From NCBI GenBank assembly GCA_019454045.1, contig SKCR01029061.1, positions 186,001-250,000 on the forward strand: a stretch of DNA of 64,000 nt, in the 5' to 3' direction. A program made the translations under genes and the position numbers. Under the pieces are notes generated by a model. It was not told where the DNA came from. It ran no database searches and saw nothing but the letters and a program-made list of their open reading frames with translations. Source of the stretch: Zanthoxylum bungeanum. Taxonomy: Eukaryota > Streptophyta > Magnoliopsida > Sapindales > Rutaceae. Of the stretch, positions 48,834 through 60,998 are shown in pieces (within the stretch, counting starts at the first letter, position 1; each line of letters starts with the position of its first letter).

Positions 48834-50330
48834 ATGGCAGAAGGCGGAAATCACCAACCAGGAGGTCCGGCAATGGACTGGATGAGAAAGATGGAAGATA
48901 GCATGAGGTCTATGATGGATCGATTAGAAAGAATGGAAGGAGCAAACAACGAGAAACCTGAAACCGGGACCGGTCAGAGGATGAAAGAGAGGGAAAGAGG
49001 GAAAAGAGTAGTAGATGTAAGCGAAGACGAGGGACCCAGAAAGAGAGGCCCTTATGGGATAAGATCTGAAGTGGTAGGAAGAGAGCCACGATCAGAAGAC
49101 ACATGGGAAGAAGAAGAGGAGGAACAATCACCCGACCCCTCCTCCGACAGTTTTTACAACTCCGAGAGGAGGATAGAAAGTACAACGACAGGCGAACAGA
49201 AGGACACAGAAGGCGACACGGGGGCACAGCCCGTGAAATAAAGTCTTGGTTGAGAAAAGAGATGACCAGATGGGGAGAAGGCCTCAAGATCGGCGCGGGA
49301 GACACCCGAGGCGAGGAATAGGGGTCTCCCCTTACGGAAGAGATAAGGTCAGCACAGTTCCCGAAGCGATTTAACATGCCGACCATGGCACCATACAAAG
49401 GCCACTCCGACCCAAAATCCCACATCGAGAACTTTGTCCTATTAATGGAGGTCCAAGGAGTAGTAGGGGATGCCGTTTGCAAAGTTTTCCCTCTAACCTT
49501 GGGAGGATCTGCCATTCTGTGGTTCAGAAGTCTAGCCTCATGGAGCATCGGAAGCTTCGCACAACTCAGGAAGTCATTTGTTCGGCACTTCAAAGGGGCA
49601 TGCGTCCCAAAGAAAATGGTGGGAGAATTGAGACTGATGAAGCAGGGGGGGGATGACGAGCCCCTGAGGAATTTATTGAAAGGTACAACAATTTGGTGCT
49701 CGAGGTCGGAGCGTACGAGTCATCCGAAGCGCTAGAAAGTCTCAAGGGAGGTCTGAAGGCCGGGAAGTTGTGGACTCACCTGAGGATTCAAGACGTATCG
49801 GATTATGCTACTACCTTGGAATTGGCCATGAAGTTTATCTTAATAGATGAGGAGAAAAAGATTGCCCGTGGAATAGACACCCGAAAGGCTAAGATACTCA
49901 GGTCAGACAATCAGTGGGATTCAATCAGAAATTTGAGGAGACCAATCCCGGAGCAGAAGAAACTCAGACTGATACCTCCGAGTAGTCATGCTCAAGAGAT
50001 AAAGTCATCTGTCCAAGTCAACCGTGTCGCGGGGAGGACATTATACACCCCCCTGAACAAACCTATGGCCCAGATAGTTCGGGAATCCAGAATAAAGGTC
50101 TGTTGGCCGAGCCTAATTTGAGGAGGTTCCCTATTGAGGAGGGAAATAGTAGGGCTTACTGTATCTACCATAACGTAAAGGGACATACCACGAATGGGTG
50201 CAGAGACCTGCGTGAGCAGGTGGAAGACTTGGTGAAAGAAGGTTATCTCAGTGAGTACATAGACCATTCGGTTTTTGAGGACGACCAAGTTGATAGCGAG
50301 AGTCATCCGGTCGGATGCGTGGAATGCTGA
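48834..50330 (+). pseudogene. gypsy gag of the small element, disrupted
   Basis: Starts at ATG 48834 (MAEGGNHQPGGPAMDWMRK), keeping the Trp that is a stop in the large element. A one-base loss near 49170 shifts frame, and a deletion removes about 45 bases present in the large copy. TAG lies at 49319-49321 (Val in the other copy). The gag core then reads RFNMPTMAPYKGHSDPKSHI and FVRHFKGACVPKKMVGELRL. Another single-base shift near 49672 precedes YNNLVLEVGAYESSEALESL. The knuckle CIYHNVKGHTTNGC is intact, and the frame stops at 50330 where the protease would begin. The lesions differ from those in the large element. Confidence 0.85.
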
Positions 50331-50479
50331 GATACAGAGAGGACATATTAAGAAGAGTCTTACTTGTAGTGACCCTTGTAGAGTTGCAAGAAAGATAACG
50401 GATCCCAAAAATGTGAGTAAAACTTCTTCTGTCTTAGGCTGACATTATTTATGCTTGTTTGTTGTGGCCCACACAATGA

Positions 50480-50812
50480 TTTTGATATTTATTTTACGGC
50501 TCGGGTCTGCTCTTGTACCGCCGAGTCCGTTTTATTGATATTTGTTTTACGGCTCGGGTATGCTCTTGTACTGCCGAGTCCGTTTTATTGATATTTGTTT
50601 TACGGCTCGGGTCTGCTCTTGTACCGCCGAGTCCGTTTTATTGATATTTGTTTTACGGCTCGGGTCTCGGGTCTGCTCTTGTACCGCCGAGTTCGTTTTG
50701 TTGATATTTGTTTTACGGCTCGGGTCTGCTCTTGTACCGCCGAGTCCGTTTTGTTGATATTTGTTTTACGGCTCGGGTCTGCTCTTGTACCGCCGAGACC
50801 GATGTTTCTTTC
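50480..50812 (+). repeat. Tandem family A, about 53-bp unit, 6 copies
   Basis: Units run TTGATATTTGTTTTACGGCT with CGGGTCTGCTCTTGTACCG and CCGAGTCCGTTTTA. One unit has an extra CGGGTCT. Each has CTCGG and CCGAG about 16-18 bases apart. Confidence 0.9.
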
Positions 50813-51118
50813 CGGCTCGGTTCTGCTCTTGTACCGCCGAGACCGATGTTTCTTTCTGGCTCGGGTCTGCTCTTGTACCGCCGAAACCGATGTTTCTTTC
50901 CGGCTCGGGTATGCTCTTGTACCGCCGAGACCGATGTTTCTTTCCGGCTCGGGTCTGCTCTTGTACCGCCGAGACCGATGTCTCTTTCCGGCTCGGGTCT
51001 GCTCTTGTAGCGCCGAGACCGATGTTTAACTCCGGCTCGGGTCTGCTCTTGTAGCGCCGAGACCGATGTTTAACTCCGGCTCGGGTCTGCTCTTGTACCG
51101 CCGAGATCGATGTTTATT
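50813..51118 (+). repeat. Tandem family B, about 44-bp unit, 7 copies
   Basis: Same GGCTCGGGTCTGCTCTTGTA core as family A but with a different spacer, GACCGATGTTTCTTTC. Later units have GATGTTTAACTC. Families A and B therefore share a hairpin core and differ in spacer. Confidence 0.9.
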
Positions 51119-51426
51119 CGGCTCGGGGCTGGATTTCGTTCCGCCGAGGCCACTTGGTTATTCGGCTCGGGGCTGGATTTCGTTCCGCCGAGGCCGCTTG
51201 ATTATTCGGCTCGGGGCTGGATTTCGTTCCGCCGAGGCCACTTGTTTATTCGGCTCGGGGCTGGATTTCGTTCCGCCGAGGCCACTTGATTATTCGGCTC
51301 GGGGTTGGATTTCGTTCCGCCGAGGCCGCTTGGTTATTCGGCTCGGGGCTGGATTTCGTTCCGCCGATGCCGCTTGGTTATTCGGCTCGGGGCTGGATTT
51401 CATTCCGCCGAGGCCGCTTGGTTATT
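51119..51426 (+). repeat. Tandem family C, 44-bp unit, 7 copies
   Basis: Units read CGGCTCGGGGCTGGATTTCG, TTCCGCCGAGGCC, CTTGGTTATT. A single copy of this family also opens the array of the large element at 38906. Confidence 0.92.
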
Positions 51427-52012
51427 CAGCTCGGGGTCGGGTTACGTCCCACCGAGTCGGTCCTCTTTGGACTGGGGACGTAACATTCCCCCAGATCCAA
51501 GTGCCTCTCTTCATTCGGGGTCGGGTTACGTCCCACCGAATCAGCCCTTCGGACTAGGGGACACAACATTCCCTCAGGTCCTAGTGCTTCTCTTCACTCG
51601 GGGTCGGGTTACGTCCCACCGAGTCGACTTCTTTGGACTGGAGATGTAACATTCCCCCAGGTCCAAGTGCCTTTCTCAGCTCGGGTCGGCGGGTTACGTC
51701 CCACCGAATCAGCCCTTCGGACTAGGGGACGCAACATTCCCTCAGGTCCTAGTGCCTCTCTTCACTCGGGGTCGGGTTACGTCCCACCGAGTCGACTTCT
51801 TGGACTGGGGACGCAACATTCCCCCAGGTCCAAGTGCCTTCTCAGCTCGGGATCGGGGTACGTCCCACCGAGTCAGCCCTTCACACTGGGGACGTAACAT
51901 TCCCCCAGATCCAAGTGCCTCTCTTCATTCGGGGTCGGGTTACGTCCCACCGAATCAGCCCTTCGGACTGGGGACGTATCATTCCCCCAGGTCCGAGAAT
52001 CTTTCACAGCTC
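51427..52012 (+). repeat. Tandem family D, about 80-86 bp unit, 7 copies
   Basis: Units begin CTCGGGGTCGGGTTACGTCC, then CACCGAGTC, then TTTGGACTGGGGACGTAAC and ATTCCCCCAGGTCCAAGTG. This is the same family as the 81-82 bp array of the large element, less uniform here. Confidence 0.92.
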
Positions 52013-52412
52013 GAGACAAGATCACATGCCACCGAGCACATCATCGTTAGCTCAAAGGAAAAATTTTCTCCTCACAATCAGCTTGGATCAGTCAGGGGTC
52101 AGGACCTCCAAATCTCTGGTATAGATATTACAGAGGAGGAGTCATTTTTAGTTTGGACAACAAGAGGAACTTCATCTCCTGATGGGACGAACCAAGTAAG
52201 CAATTTGCTTTGAGGTGGAGAATCGTTCTGAATAGGGTCAGCATCTCCAATAACTGAGGATATGAAGATAGAAACAGAAGACTTTGTTAATGGCGAAGGC
52301 AATTTTTCTGTGATTTCTGGAGCGACCACCAGCAAGGCGATCAGCCCACCATCTTTATATAGTTCCCGGCACCAACTCGCAAACTCGTTGGAACCGAGAA
52401 CTAGGGGACAGA

Positions 52413-53087
52413 TGTTGATGGTGTTTTCAGGACCTATGTTATTTAAGCAGCACGCCAGGGGTAGAAGGGTAATTCCCTTCTTAAGCATTAATGCCGACCC
52501 GACCACATTCAAACCGACCACATGCAAACCGAGCATAACACATACGGGAAAACAAAACATTCTACCATACAAGATAAGATGATAAGTAATCCTATTTTCA
52601 TGGGGTAAACTGATAAGTCAACATCCTAATGTGATAAAGGAAGTAAATGTAGTTTTGATTATGAATCCTTGTGGGAAAATGGAATAGTTTGAGTAGGAAT
52701 CCTGATAGGAAAATGAAACCATTTTCAACTAGGAAATTCTTGTACAAATAGGAGTATGATTTCCACACCATTATAAATAGGAGGGTAGAGTGAGTGTCAG
52801 AGGGAGAACATCAGAATCATCAAGCTCTGACTTGTAAACATAAGAAAGAGCTGAGAAGCGTATTTGAGCAATAAAAAGGGGCACCATCCTATTCCTGTCC
52901 GTGGACGTAGGTCGGATCTAAAATCCACCGAACCACGTTAAATCACCTTGTCTGATTGGCGTATTTTTTGCTTTCCGCTAAGTTTGCTTTTGGTTTCCCT
53001 CATAACCAAACAAATTCACAGTTGAAGGAGGATTCCCTCGGAGGTGATATTCCCGTATTACCCCGAGACCAAAATCCACCGTCAACA
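52413..53087 (+). repeat. 3' LTR of the small gypsy element
   Basis: 675 bp, near-identical to 48074-48780 except the short indel after the TATA box. Preceded by the purine-rich AGAACTAGGGGACAGA shared with the large element. Confidence 0.95.
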
Positions 53088-53092
53088 ACTTC

Positions 53093-54435
53093 ATTTCATA
53101 TATTTCCATCAATTCAAACATAACCCTATAGAATCACTAATATTATATTTAAATTGAAATGATCATGTACCTACAACAATGCAATGATATTATTAACGAA
53201 TGATTTCATTATTATTCAAAAAAGAAAAAAAAGCTAGATAGGAATGTATTTGATACAACCAGAAAAACTATATCCTCAATTAAAAATTAAAATTAAAAAT
53301 ATTTATGAAATTTGTCAATTTTTTTTTTGTTAGTATAATTTCGTTGCTCTGCTCTTTGACGCGTGACAACATGGTCACACAGAAATTTCAACCTATCAGA
53401 ACTCAAATTGAAAATCTCTCTCTCTCTACATTTACATTCATTCGTTGATTCATTTTTCATTCGCATTACTCTCTTCCCTTTTCGCGCTGTACGCTTTCTT
53501 CCTTTATATCTCTCAAAAAATTAAGTTTTTAATCACTTTCTCTTTCTTACGGTTTTTCAATTCAATTCAATTCATCGTGCGTTGCACTCTAATTTCTTTA
53601 CACTTTTTCTCTGATGGGTTTCTTCTTTAAATTTGTATTTTAGTTTTTAGATCTTCACAGTTTCCATTTGTTGTGAAGCAGAGGCTTTTAATGCGCGCTC
53701 TGTTTTTCTATTTCTGGTACTTTCTTAGCATTTAAAGCCAATCCCTGTTATTTTTTAAAGCCATGTTTATTATTATTATTATTATTAATTTTTCTACTGT
53801 TTATTTTGCAACCTAGTTGTTTTATTTTTGATCTCTATCACTAGTTGTTCACGCATTTCATCTCTCAAGATCACAAGGTTTTTTTATTGTTATTTGAGAT
53901 GGGATTTTATTGATTAGTGGTTTTGAATCTGAATTTCATCGATTTGGTTCTGTTCTTCTGAAAAAAAACTATTGATTTTATTTTTTTGCTATATTTTGGA
54001 TTTGAAAAATGACCCTTTTCAGACTTTGATTTGTAAATTTTTATTTTTTAATTTTCTGGGCAGACATGCTCTGACATAATTATACTCCGTATATATTTAT
54101 ACATTTAAAACTATTGTTCAATTTCATTTTTTTTCCCTTTTAGATGTGTTGTTTTGTTTTTCTAGATCTCGACAATTTTTCTATATGATTATCAAAATTT
54201 TATGACTTTATTTTGACGTGTAAAAACTCAAAAGCTTTTTTCGTATTTCACTTATTTTGCCTTCTCTGTTTTCATATTTTTGTTATAACTGAATTGATAT
54301 GGCTTGAAAATTTACTCGCGATTGCTTGGTTTTTGTTTTGCAGCTCATAAGGGGGAGTATTATACTTGGATCACCGATATAACTGAGGCTTACAACTGAC
54401 TTTACAACATAGATAAACAATCAAGATTCGCCGAG
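53093..54435 (+). promoter_or_regulatory. MUR4 promoter, 5' UTR and 5' UTR intron
   Basis: A CTCTCTCT tract at about 53417-53427 and CT-rich sequence after it look like a plant core promoter or 5' UTR. A long T-rich stretch ends at TTTGTTTTGCAG near 54342, a strong acceptor 90 bp before the start codon, so the 5' UTR is probably split. The donor is not certain. Confidence 0.5.
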
Positions 54436-57400
54436 ATGCTGAATTTTGGCCGGGCCAGAACTCAGCAAAGGCCTACCAGACCTTCATCCTTTGGAGGTGA
54501 GAATTGGAATCATCATAATAATTGAAATATGGTCCTTTTTTTTTTTGTAGTTTTTGTATTAATTGCTTCTTAATTGAGATGGGGTTGAGTTAATTTTAGT
54601 AATGAGGATCTTTTGTGCATGAAGGTTTGGAATATGTAGACCCCAAAAACAAGAGCAATTTTGCTGGGAAATTAATTTTGGCTGCTTCCCTTACTGCATT
54701 ATGCATTTTCATGCTGAAGCAATCACCAACATTCAGTAGCCCAAGCCCGGTAATTCCTTGGCCATATCTCAAAATTTTATCTTTTTTTTTTTAGTATCAT
54801 GTTGTCTTAGAGAGCAATTATTGGTACAATCATCATATGCAATTCTTTTTTTTTCTTCTTTACTTTATTTATTTGTATATTTTAGGTAGATGATTATGAA
54901 ATTTCAGTTCTAACAGTGTTTTACTTGATTTGCAATCCCACTAGTTTTCCCAACATGAACAAGGAGTAACTCATGTTCTAGTAACGGGTGGTGCTGGCTA
55001 CATTGGTTCACATGCTGCACTACGATTACTGAAGGACTCATACCGCGTAACTATAGTTGTATGTTTCTTCTATGGAATCATTATTCGCTTAATATTGTCA
55101 CTTGATGTGGATCTTGAGGAAAACTGATTTCTCTTTTTGACAGGATAATCTTTCACGGGGAAACCTAGGTGCCGTTAAGGTTCTGCAAGAATTATTTCCG
55201 GAACCTGGGAGGCTTCAATTTATTTACGCTGACCTGGGGGATGCTAAAGCTGTATGCTAATTGTGTATTTGTGCCCCAGCTTTTCATTTAACTCTATGGA
55301 CATGGATGTTCTAACTTGCTTGCTTAACTCATATTTCAGGTTAACAAAATATTTTCAGAAAATGCATTTGATGCTGTAATCCATTTTGCAGCTGTTGCAT
55401 ATGTTGGGGAAAGCACCCTTGATCCTCTCAAGTAAGTATTTTTTGTGATATATACTATATAGTCTGCTGCTTCTAACATACTATATAGTCTGCTGCTTCT
55501 AACCTGTCAAATCTGCTGCCAAATGGTATATATAGGACTGGCCTTGAGGGGTCAGCCCACACAGGCGGGGGCTGAGGCCCTAGTATCTGGCCGGGCCCTA
55601 AAGTAAATAAAAACTAATTTTTTTTTAGATACATGGGCTAAGATTTTGTACCAATACATGAGTCGCTTTTTGATAAAATCACTAAAAACCAAAATTAGGA
55701 CCCCCAAAGCTAAAAAAAAATAATAACCATTGAAACAAGGAAGCCAAAAAATATTTTTTTTATTGACGGGCTACATTTATAAAACTCGTCCAGGGACCCC
55801 TAAATCTCAGGACTGCGCCCTTTGCTTGTGAGAACTGGCTCTTGTAAATTGTTGTCTTCGGCAATGGAAGTGAAAATTTAATGATCTCCTCGAGCTTATT
55901 TTGATGAAACATGCTGACTTCATATCATAGTGCTTTGTATGGTATAGGAAAGTTAGACCATTTTCAGGTTTTGCTAGGAATATAAATCCAGATTTCAATT
56001 TCAGGTTGACTTTAGAACATTTTTGCTGGTCAAGTTTATATAGTTATTGTGTATTGTGTCCACATGAATATATGCACAATAAGTTGATGAATATATAATG
56101 AACAGATTAATCCCCTGCTGTGCTGCTTAGTCATTTGCATTAGGGATGGGGAGGGGAGGGGATCGACATTCCCGTACCCGTCCCCGATAATCTTTAGATG
56201 TCCCTGTCCCCTCGTAATTGTTTTAGGGGAGGGAATGAGGATCCTCAAGTAAAAAAGGGATCATTGAGGAGTCCCGAACCCCGAATAATAAACAACTTTT
56301 TATTGAAATAAATTTAAATCATTGGAAAATATATTAGTTAAACTATTACTTTATACAGAAATCAAGCACACGTATTCAAAAAATTGACAATATCTATTAC
56401 ACAATTCATAATTTATCTATAATATTGAAATTCATATTTTCCGTCTTTTTGTTTAGTCCGTAACTTAATAAAATTATGGATCCCTCTTAAAAAATTGATT
56501 ATATATATATAATTATTTCATTTAAGCCTTTATAATATTTATAATTTATATATTTTTATAAATATTAAAGTATTTTTTTATTTACATATATATAAAATTA
56601 TAAATGAAAATTTTGTCTAATCTCTGTCCCTTCATCGAATAAAAAATGAGTATTAAATTTTCTCCATCTCCGTCTCCGACGTTAATTTTTTCAATTTTTC
56701 ATCCTCTATCCCCTCCTCAATTGGGGAGGGTCCCTGAGGACCCCTATCTCCTAGGGAATTTACGTCATCCCTTATTTGCATTAAAGTACGATATTGTATA
56801 TGTGCTTAATGGTGAGATATTTGACCTTGATGTGCAGATATTATCACAACATTACTTCAAATACCTTGGTAGTATTGGAGTCAATGGCCAGGCATGGAGT
56901 GAATACTTTGATTTATTCTAGTACATGCGCTACATACGGGGAGCCTGAAAAGATGCCCATTACTGAAGAAACTCCACAGGTGAGAAATTTTGTATTTCAC
57001 AGTCACTTGTCTAATTATCTAAGTATTTATTTGAGCTATATACTATAAGATAGATATGCTTCAATTTTGTCATTTCATTGGGTCTATATTCATAGACAAC
57101 TCTTTGATAGTTTCAAATGATTGCAGGCCCCAATTAATCCGTATGGTAAAGCTAAGAAAATGGCGGAAGATATCATCCTGGACTTCTCTAAAAATTCAGA
57201 CATGGCGGTTATGATCCTAAGGTTGGTGGTGTTTCACTCTAGTTTGTTTTATTATTATAACTTACCCCAAAAACCTATGGACCTTGTAAATAACATGTTT
57301 GAGTGTGCTGTTGTACAAGTACTTTTTAACTTGTTGCTAAAAATTTTACAACCGCTCAGTTAAGTGTTGTTTTAATAATATGCTTTATTTTTGAAATGCT

Positions 57401-58948
57401 AGATGCATACCTTCTTTTATGGAATTTATAGATAAATCAGAATCACTCACCATCATAGTTATAGATTCGACTTGCTTATGTGAATAATTTGCAGATACTT
57501 CAATGTCATCGGATCTGATCCAGAGGGTAGGTTAGGTGAAGCTCCCAGACCTGAATTACGTGAACATGGGCGAATTTCAGGAGCTTGTTTCGATGCAGCT
57601 CGTGGTATTATTCCTGGGCTGAAGGTATGCTATTATGTTGTGCCTTGACCTTCTGTTTTCATGGACAATCGTTTTTATACCTGCCTAAATCTTTGACAAG
57701 AAGGCCACATTTTCATATGGTACAAAACTAAGGTGAATGGGTTTCAAAATAAATGAATGAATTCATAGATAGACAAGAAATATAAATAAATCAGCAGTTC
57801 GGGAAATGAAGATATTATATTTTCAGTTTTTATTTCATTCTTAAATTCAGACGTGCTGATGTGGAGGGTGGCACCTATTTGAAGGGGCAGAAAGAAACAG
57901 CAATTGTTTTGAAGGAGTTGAGAAATATCTATAATTTGATATTTGAAAATATGCTACCATTGGCTCGGCTGTAGTGCCATCCTTCATTTGTTCAAACTTT
58001 CATGTAATGGATTATTATACTAATTCACTCATGTTTTAGGCACTGGTCTGGATTTTGATGCATCATAAGCTTGTCCACCCAAAAAGATCAAAAGGATTTT
58101 CTGAGAATTTAGACAAATGTAGGGTGGAAAAATTGGAAAGCTTGACAGGGTGATTGGGATACCTATCAAAAAAGGGCAGGGTAGGACTTAATTATTAGCA
58201 CAAGCTTGTATTTGGAGTTAACATCCAAATGTGATTCCACATCTTATTGAAACTCTACTACATAATGTATGATGAAGCAAAGTCACGATATTCATGCATG
58301 CACTAAATGGTATAATGGTGTTATCACTAAATAATATGAACACCAATCTCAACGGTTGTCCTTTTTCATTTGAAATTTCTGTATTCGTAATGACTGAATA
58401 TGCTTCTTATGATTCGTAATGTATAAATAACTTGGCATCTGACAATCTGTTGATTTGGCTCGCTTGAAGGTAAAAGGAACAGACTACAATACAGCAGATG
58501 GCACTTGTGTTCGTGATTATATTGACGTCAATGATCTGGTTGACGCCCATGTAAAAGCTCTTGAGAGGGCAAAACCTAAGAAAGTTGGAATCTATAATGT
58601 TGGCACCGGAAAAGGTACACACAGTCACACAGATGTTCTTCTGATAGCATTTTCCTGTATTCTATTCCAGATTTGCAAATATAAGTTAAATTAAACCTCG
58701 TTTTTGCGTTTCAATGACCAGGGAGATCAGTAAAGGAGTTTGTTGAGGCATGTAAAAAAGCAACATCGACAAATATCAAAGTTAATTATGAACCTCGCCG
58801 CCCAGGTGACTATGCTGAAGTGTATAGCGATCCAACTAAAATCAGACTTGAACTGAACTGGACAGCTAAATACACTAATCTCCAAGAAAGCTTAGAGATC
58901 TCATGGAGATGGCAGAAGTCTCATCATGGTGGGTATGCATCCATTTAG
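54436..58948 (+). CDS. MUR4: UDP-arabinose 4-epimerase (MUR4/UXE1-like)
   Basis: Ten coding exons with consistent phase: 54436-54496, 54625-54749, 54945-55058, 55144-55251, 55340-55431, 56838-56979, 57127-57221, 57495-57624, 58470-58614, 58722-58948. Together they give 412 residues (Arabidopsis MUR4 has 419). The enzyme interconverts UDP-xylose and UDP-arabinose in the Golgi, supplying arabinose for cell-wall polymers. A short cytosolic N-terminus ([13 protein letters not shown]) and one membrane anchor ([15 protein letters not shown], exon 2) fit a type II Golgi protein. The NAD-binding motif is [12 protein letters not shown], followed by DNLSRGN. The catalytic Ser-Thr is in [13 protein letters not shown] and the YxxxK in [12 protein letters not shown]. 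Later motifs are [20 protein letters not shown] and [18 protein letters not shown]. The motifs checked are intact. Intron 5 holds a hAT MITE. Together with EMB2279 it preserves an Arabidopsis gene pair. Confidence 0.95.
55533..55820. mobile_element. Possible DNA-transposon fragment in MUR4 intron 5
   Basis: Left edge TAGGACTGGCCTTGAG and, read from the right, AAGGGCGCAGTCCTGAG are similar enough to be TIRs. The GGGCC-rich left part resembles common plant non-autonomous elements. No matching duplication was found, so this is tentative. Confidence 0.4.
56141..56773. mobile_element. hAT-type MITE in MUR4 intron 5
   Basis: 633 bp flanked by an exact 8-bp duplication, ATTTGCAT (56133-56140 and 56774-56781). 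The ends are TAGGGATGGGG and, from the right, AAGGGATGACG. Subterminal GGGGAGGG / CCCCTC-type motifs occur at both ends and the interior is AT-rich. The right end lies 64 bp before exon 6, close to its splice acceptor. Confidence 0.85.
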
Positions 58949-60998
58949 GGCACATATTAATGGCCATTTCGAAATAGAAAACAAAAGCAGAGACCCCCCC
59001 TGGCAGTCAGAGTTACAGAATAGGTGTTTAAATCGAGTATATTCTTTTTTAATTTATATCAAATTATGGTTTAGAATTAGAGAGGCCCTCATTATTCAAT
59101 GTATTTGAACAGATGATAATAGCTAAATAATCATATGATATGCCATGGTGCTGCTACACACCACTTTTCATTCATTCTCATGATTGATTGCTGTTTTTGG
59201 GAATGCTACTTGATTAGTGTTTTTGAATCTATTATAAAGAACAAATATTTTTAATATTGAGAATATATTTTTAAAATGATTTGAAACACTCTCAAATGCC
59301 TTTTAGTTTAGATTTTACACCCGCCTAACTCTCCAAGATCACATAATGTTAATCTTAGGGCATTCCTAAGGGGTCTGAAAATTTCTGTCTTACTAATGGG
59401 CTGATGGAGTAAATCTTCCTACAGAATAAATTAAAAGTGACATCGTCTTTAGACTTGTTGATGATGATGTCCCCGTGACTTGGTGGTGTAGCGTTTAGGA
59501 TCTCACCTTGAGGTCCTTGGTTTGAATCCAATGAGTGCGTTTCTTGTAAGAGTCTGAGACAGTCAAGGGTTTTACTTGCTCTGCTTAAGTAAAAAAAATT
59601 TGTTGATGATGCTCTTACCCAACTTGTTGCCATTTGAGCAACAGCTCATAGTGTGTTTTTGGGGTGAGAGTGGTTGACCTTTTTTGGTCTAGCCAAATGA
59701 AATCCTAAGGTGAGATTTTTGTGACCAAATCTTCATGCTTAAATTTGGAGTTTCTTTATATCGAATATTACGGCGGTAATTGTGTACCTTGTAACCTTCC
59801 ACAGATCTCGCTGCTTGTGCATTAAGAAGTATATTCCTATTTTAACATATAGAGACGTATCTTATCCAACAAGAATTTTTTCTATGAACTGCAGATGATG
59901 CACCTTCATCAAGCCCGTGCTTTGGAATTCTCATAAAAGTGTTGTGAGAAATATGTTTGTAACTTTTATTGCACTAATGTATACATTAAAATTAATTTTT
60001 TTTTTAAATAAATAAAAAAAATTGCCTACATGATGTAGCCTACATCGTTTGCTATTTCTATATTTCATGTTTTTTTTTTTTAGGATGTAAGGTTTTCTAT
60101 CCAAAAATATTGGTATAAGAATTTAGGCTAGATTTTAAAAATATTCCTCTGACCTTGGACCAAAATTCAACTAATTACGGATTAAGAGCCTAAAGGTCAA
60201 ACCCTTTTGTGAAAAAATTTGAAACACCACAGAAACGTCTGCTAATAAGATATACAAAAAATACAAATGTAATTCTGTAAACTTCTGCTTTATGTAGGGG
60301 GGATATAAACTTAACCCCCAAAAGACCATCAAATTTTAACAATCAAAAATTACTTGTTCGTTCTTTCATCGGGGGGAAAATATAATTCCAATTTCAACCC
60401 AAAAACTTCACAGAGGGTTTCTATTCATCACACACTGTATATCGTGTGCCTGCTACAAAACTGGTTTCAATAAAAACAACTTTCTTCTGCTACAAATGAA
60501 TGTGATACATACTTTTACCTATTTGATCTGGGAGCAATCACAACACCTGGAAAATTTTCCAACTGTTTGTTAGTAATACTTTAGTTAAAACCAAATGAAA
60601 ATCACATGGTTTATTAGCTGCACTACCCGACCCCAGCAAATATCGGTACGAACAAGATTCACTTGTGTTGTGTTTTCATAAATTCGAGATTTCCAAATAC
60701 TTGAAACCATTGAACCAGAGACCCCAAATTTGGAATATAAAAGACAGATTCCAATATCATACAGCTTTCATCTGAGAGATTTCAACTATGTTTATTTTTA
60801 AATACCGAGTTCTAAAGATGAAAAAATAAATAAATAAATCCATAAAAAATAAAGGTACTACAAGTTTCAATTACCTCAATTTAATACTAAATGGAAGGGG
60901 CATGGACACAATTGGTTCTGAGATCCCCAAATGTTCCCTCAAATCTGGTTAGCCTTTGTCAGATGAGCAATCAATTTTCTACTCCACAGGAAACTTTG
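58949..60998. other. Convergent intergenic region, MUR4 and VPS54 3' UTRs
   Basis: The two genes converge here. Apart from the SINE at 59467-59599 I see no gene. Confidence 0.5.
59467..59599 (+). mobile_element. tRNA-derived SINE with 12-bp target duplication
   Basis: 133 bp flanked by exact TTGTTGATGATG copies (59455-59466 and 59600-59611). Box A-like GTGACTTGGTGGTGTAG is followed about 35 bp later by box B-like GGTTTGAATCC. A short run of A ends the element. It lies just downstream of MUR4. Confidence 0.85.

Larger units (their letters stand above)
48074..53087 (+). mobile_element. Gag-only gypsy derivative related to the large element
   Basis: 5014 bp with 5-bp duplication ACTTC (48069-48073, 53088-53092). 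LTRs at 48074-48780 and 52413-53087 share their ends and much of their length with the LTRs of the large element. It has the same primer site and a homologous gag, but no protease, reverse transcriptase, RNase H, integrase or antisense gene. Four tandem-repeat families follow gag, then a shared polypurine region. It would have to be copied by proteins of a full-length relative. Confidence 0.92.

Noticed and set aside
50542..51650. Cysteine/arginine-rich repeated peptides such as those from 50595 and 51066.
   Set aside because: Again products of tandem families A to D. The frames drift with unit-length changes.
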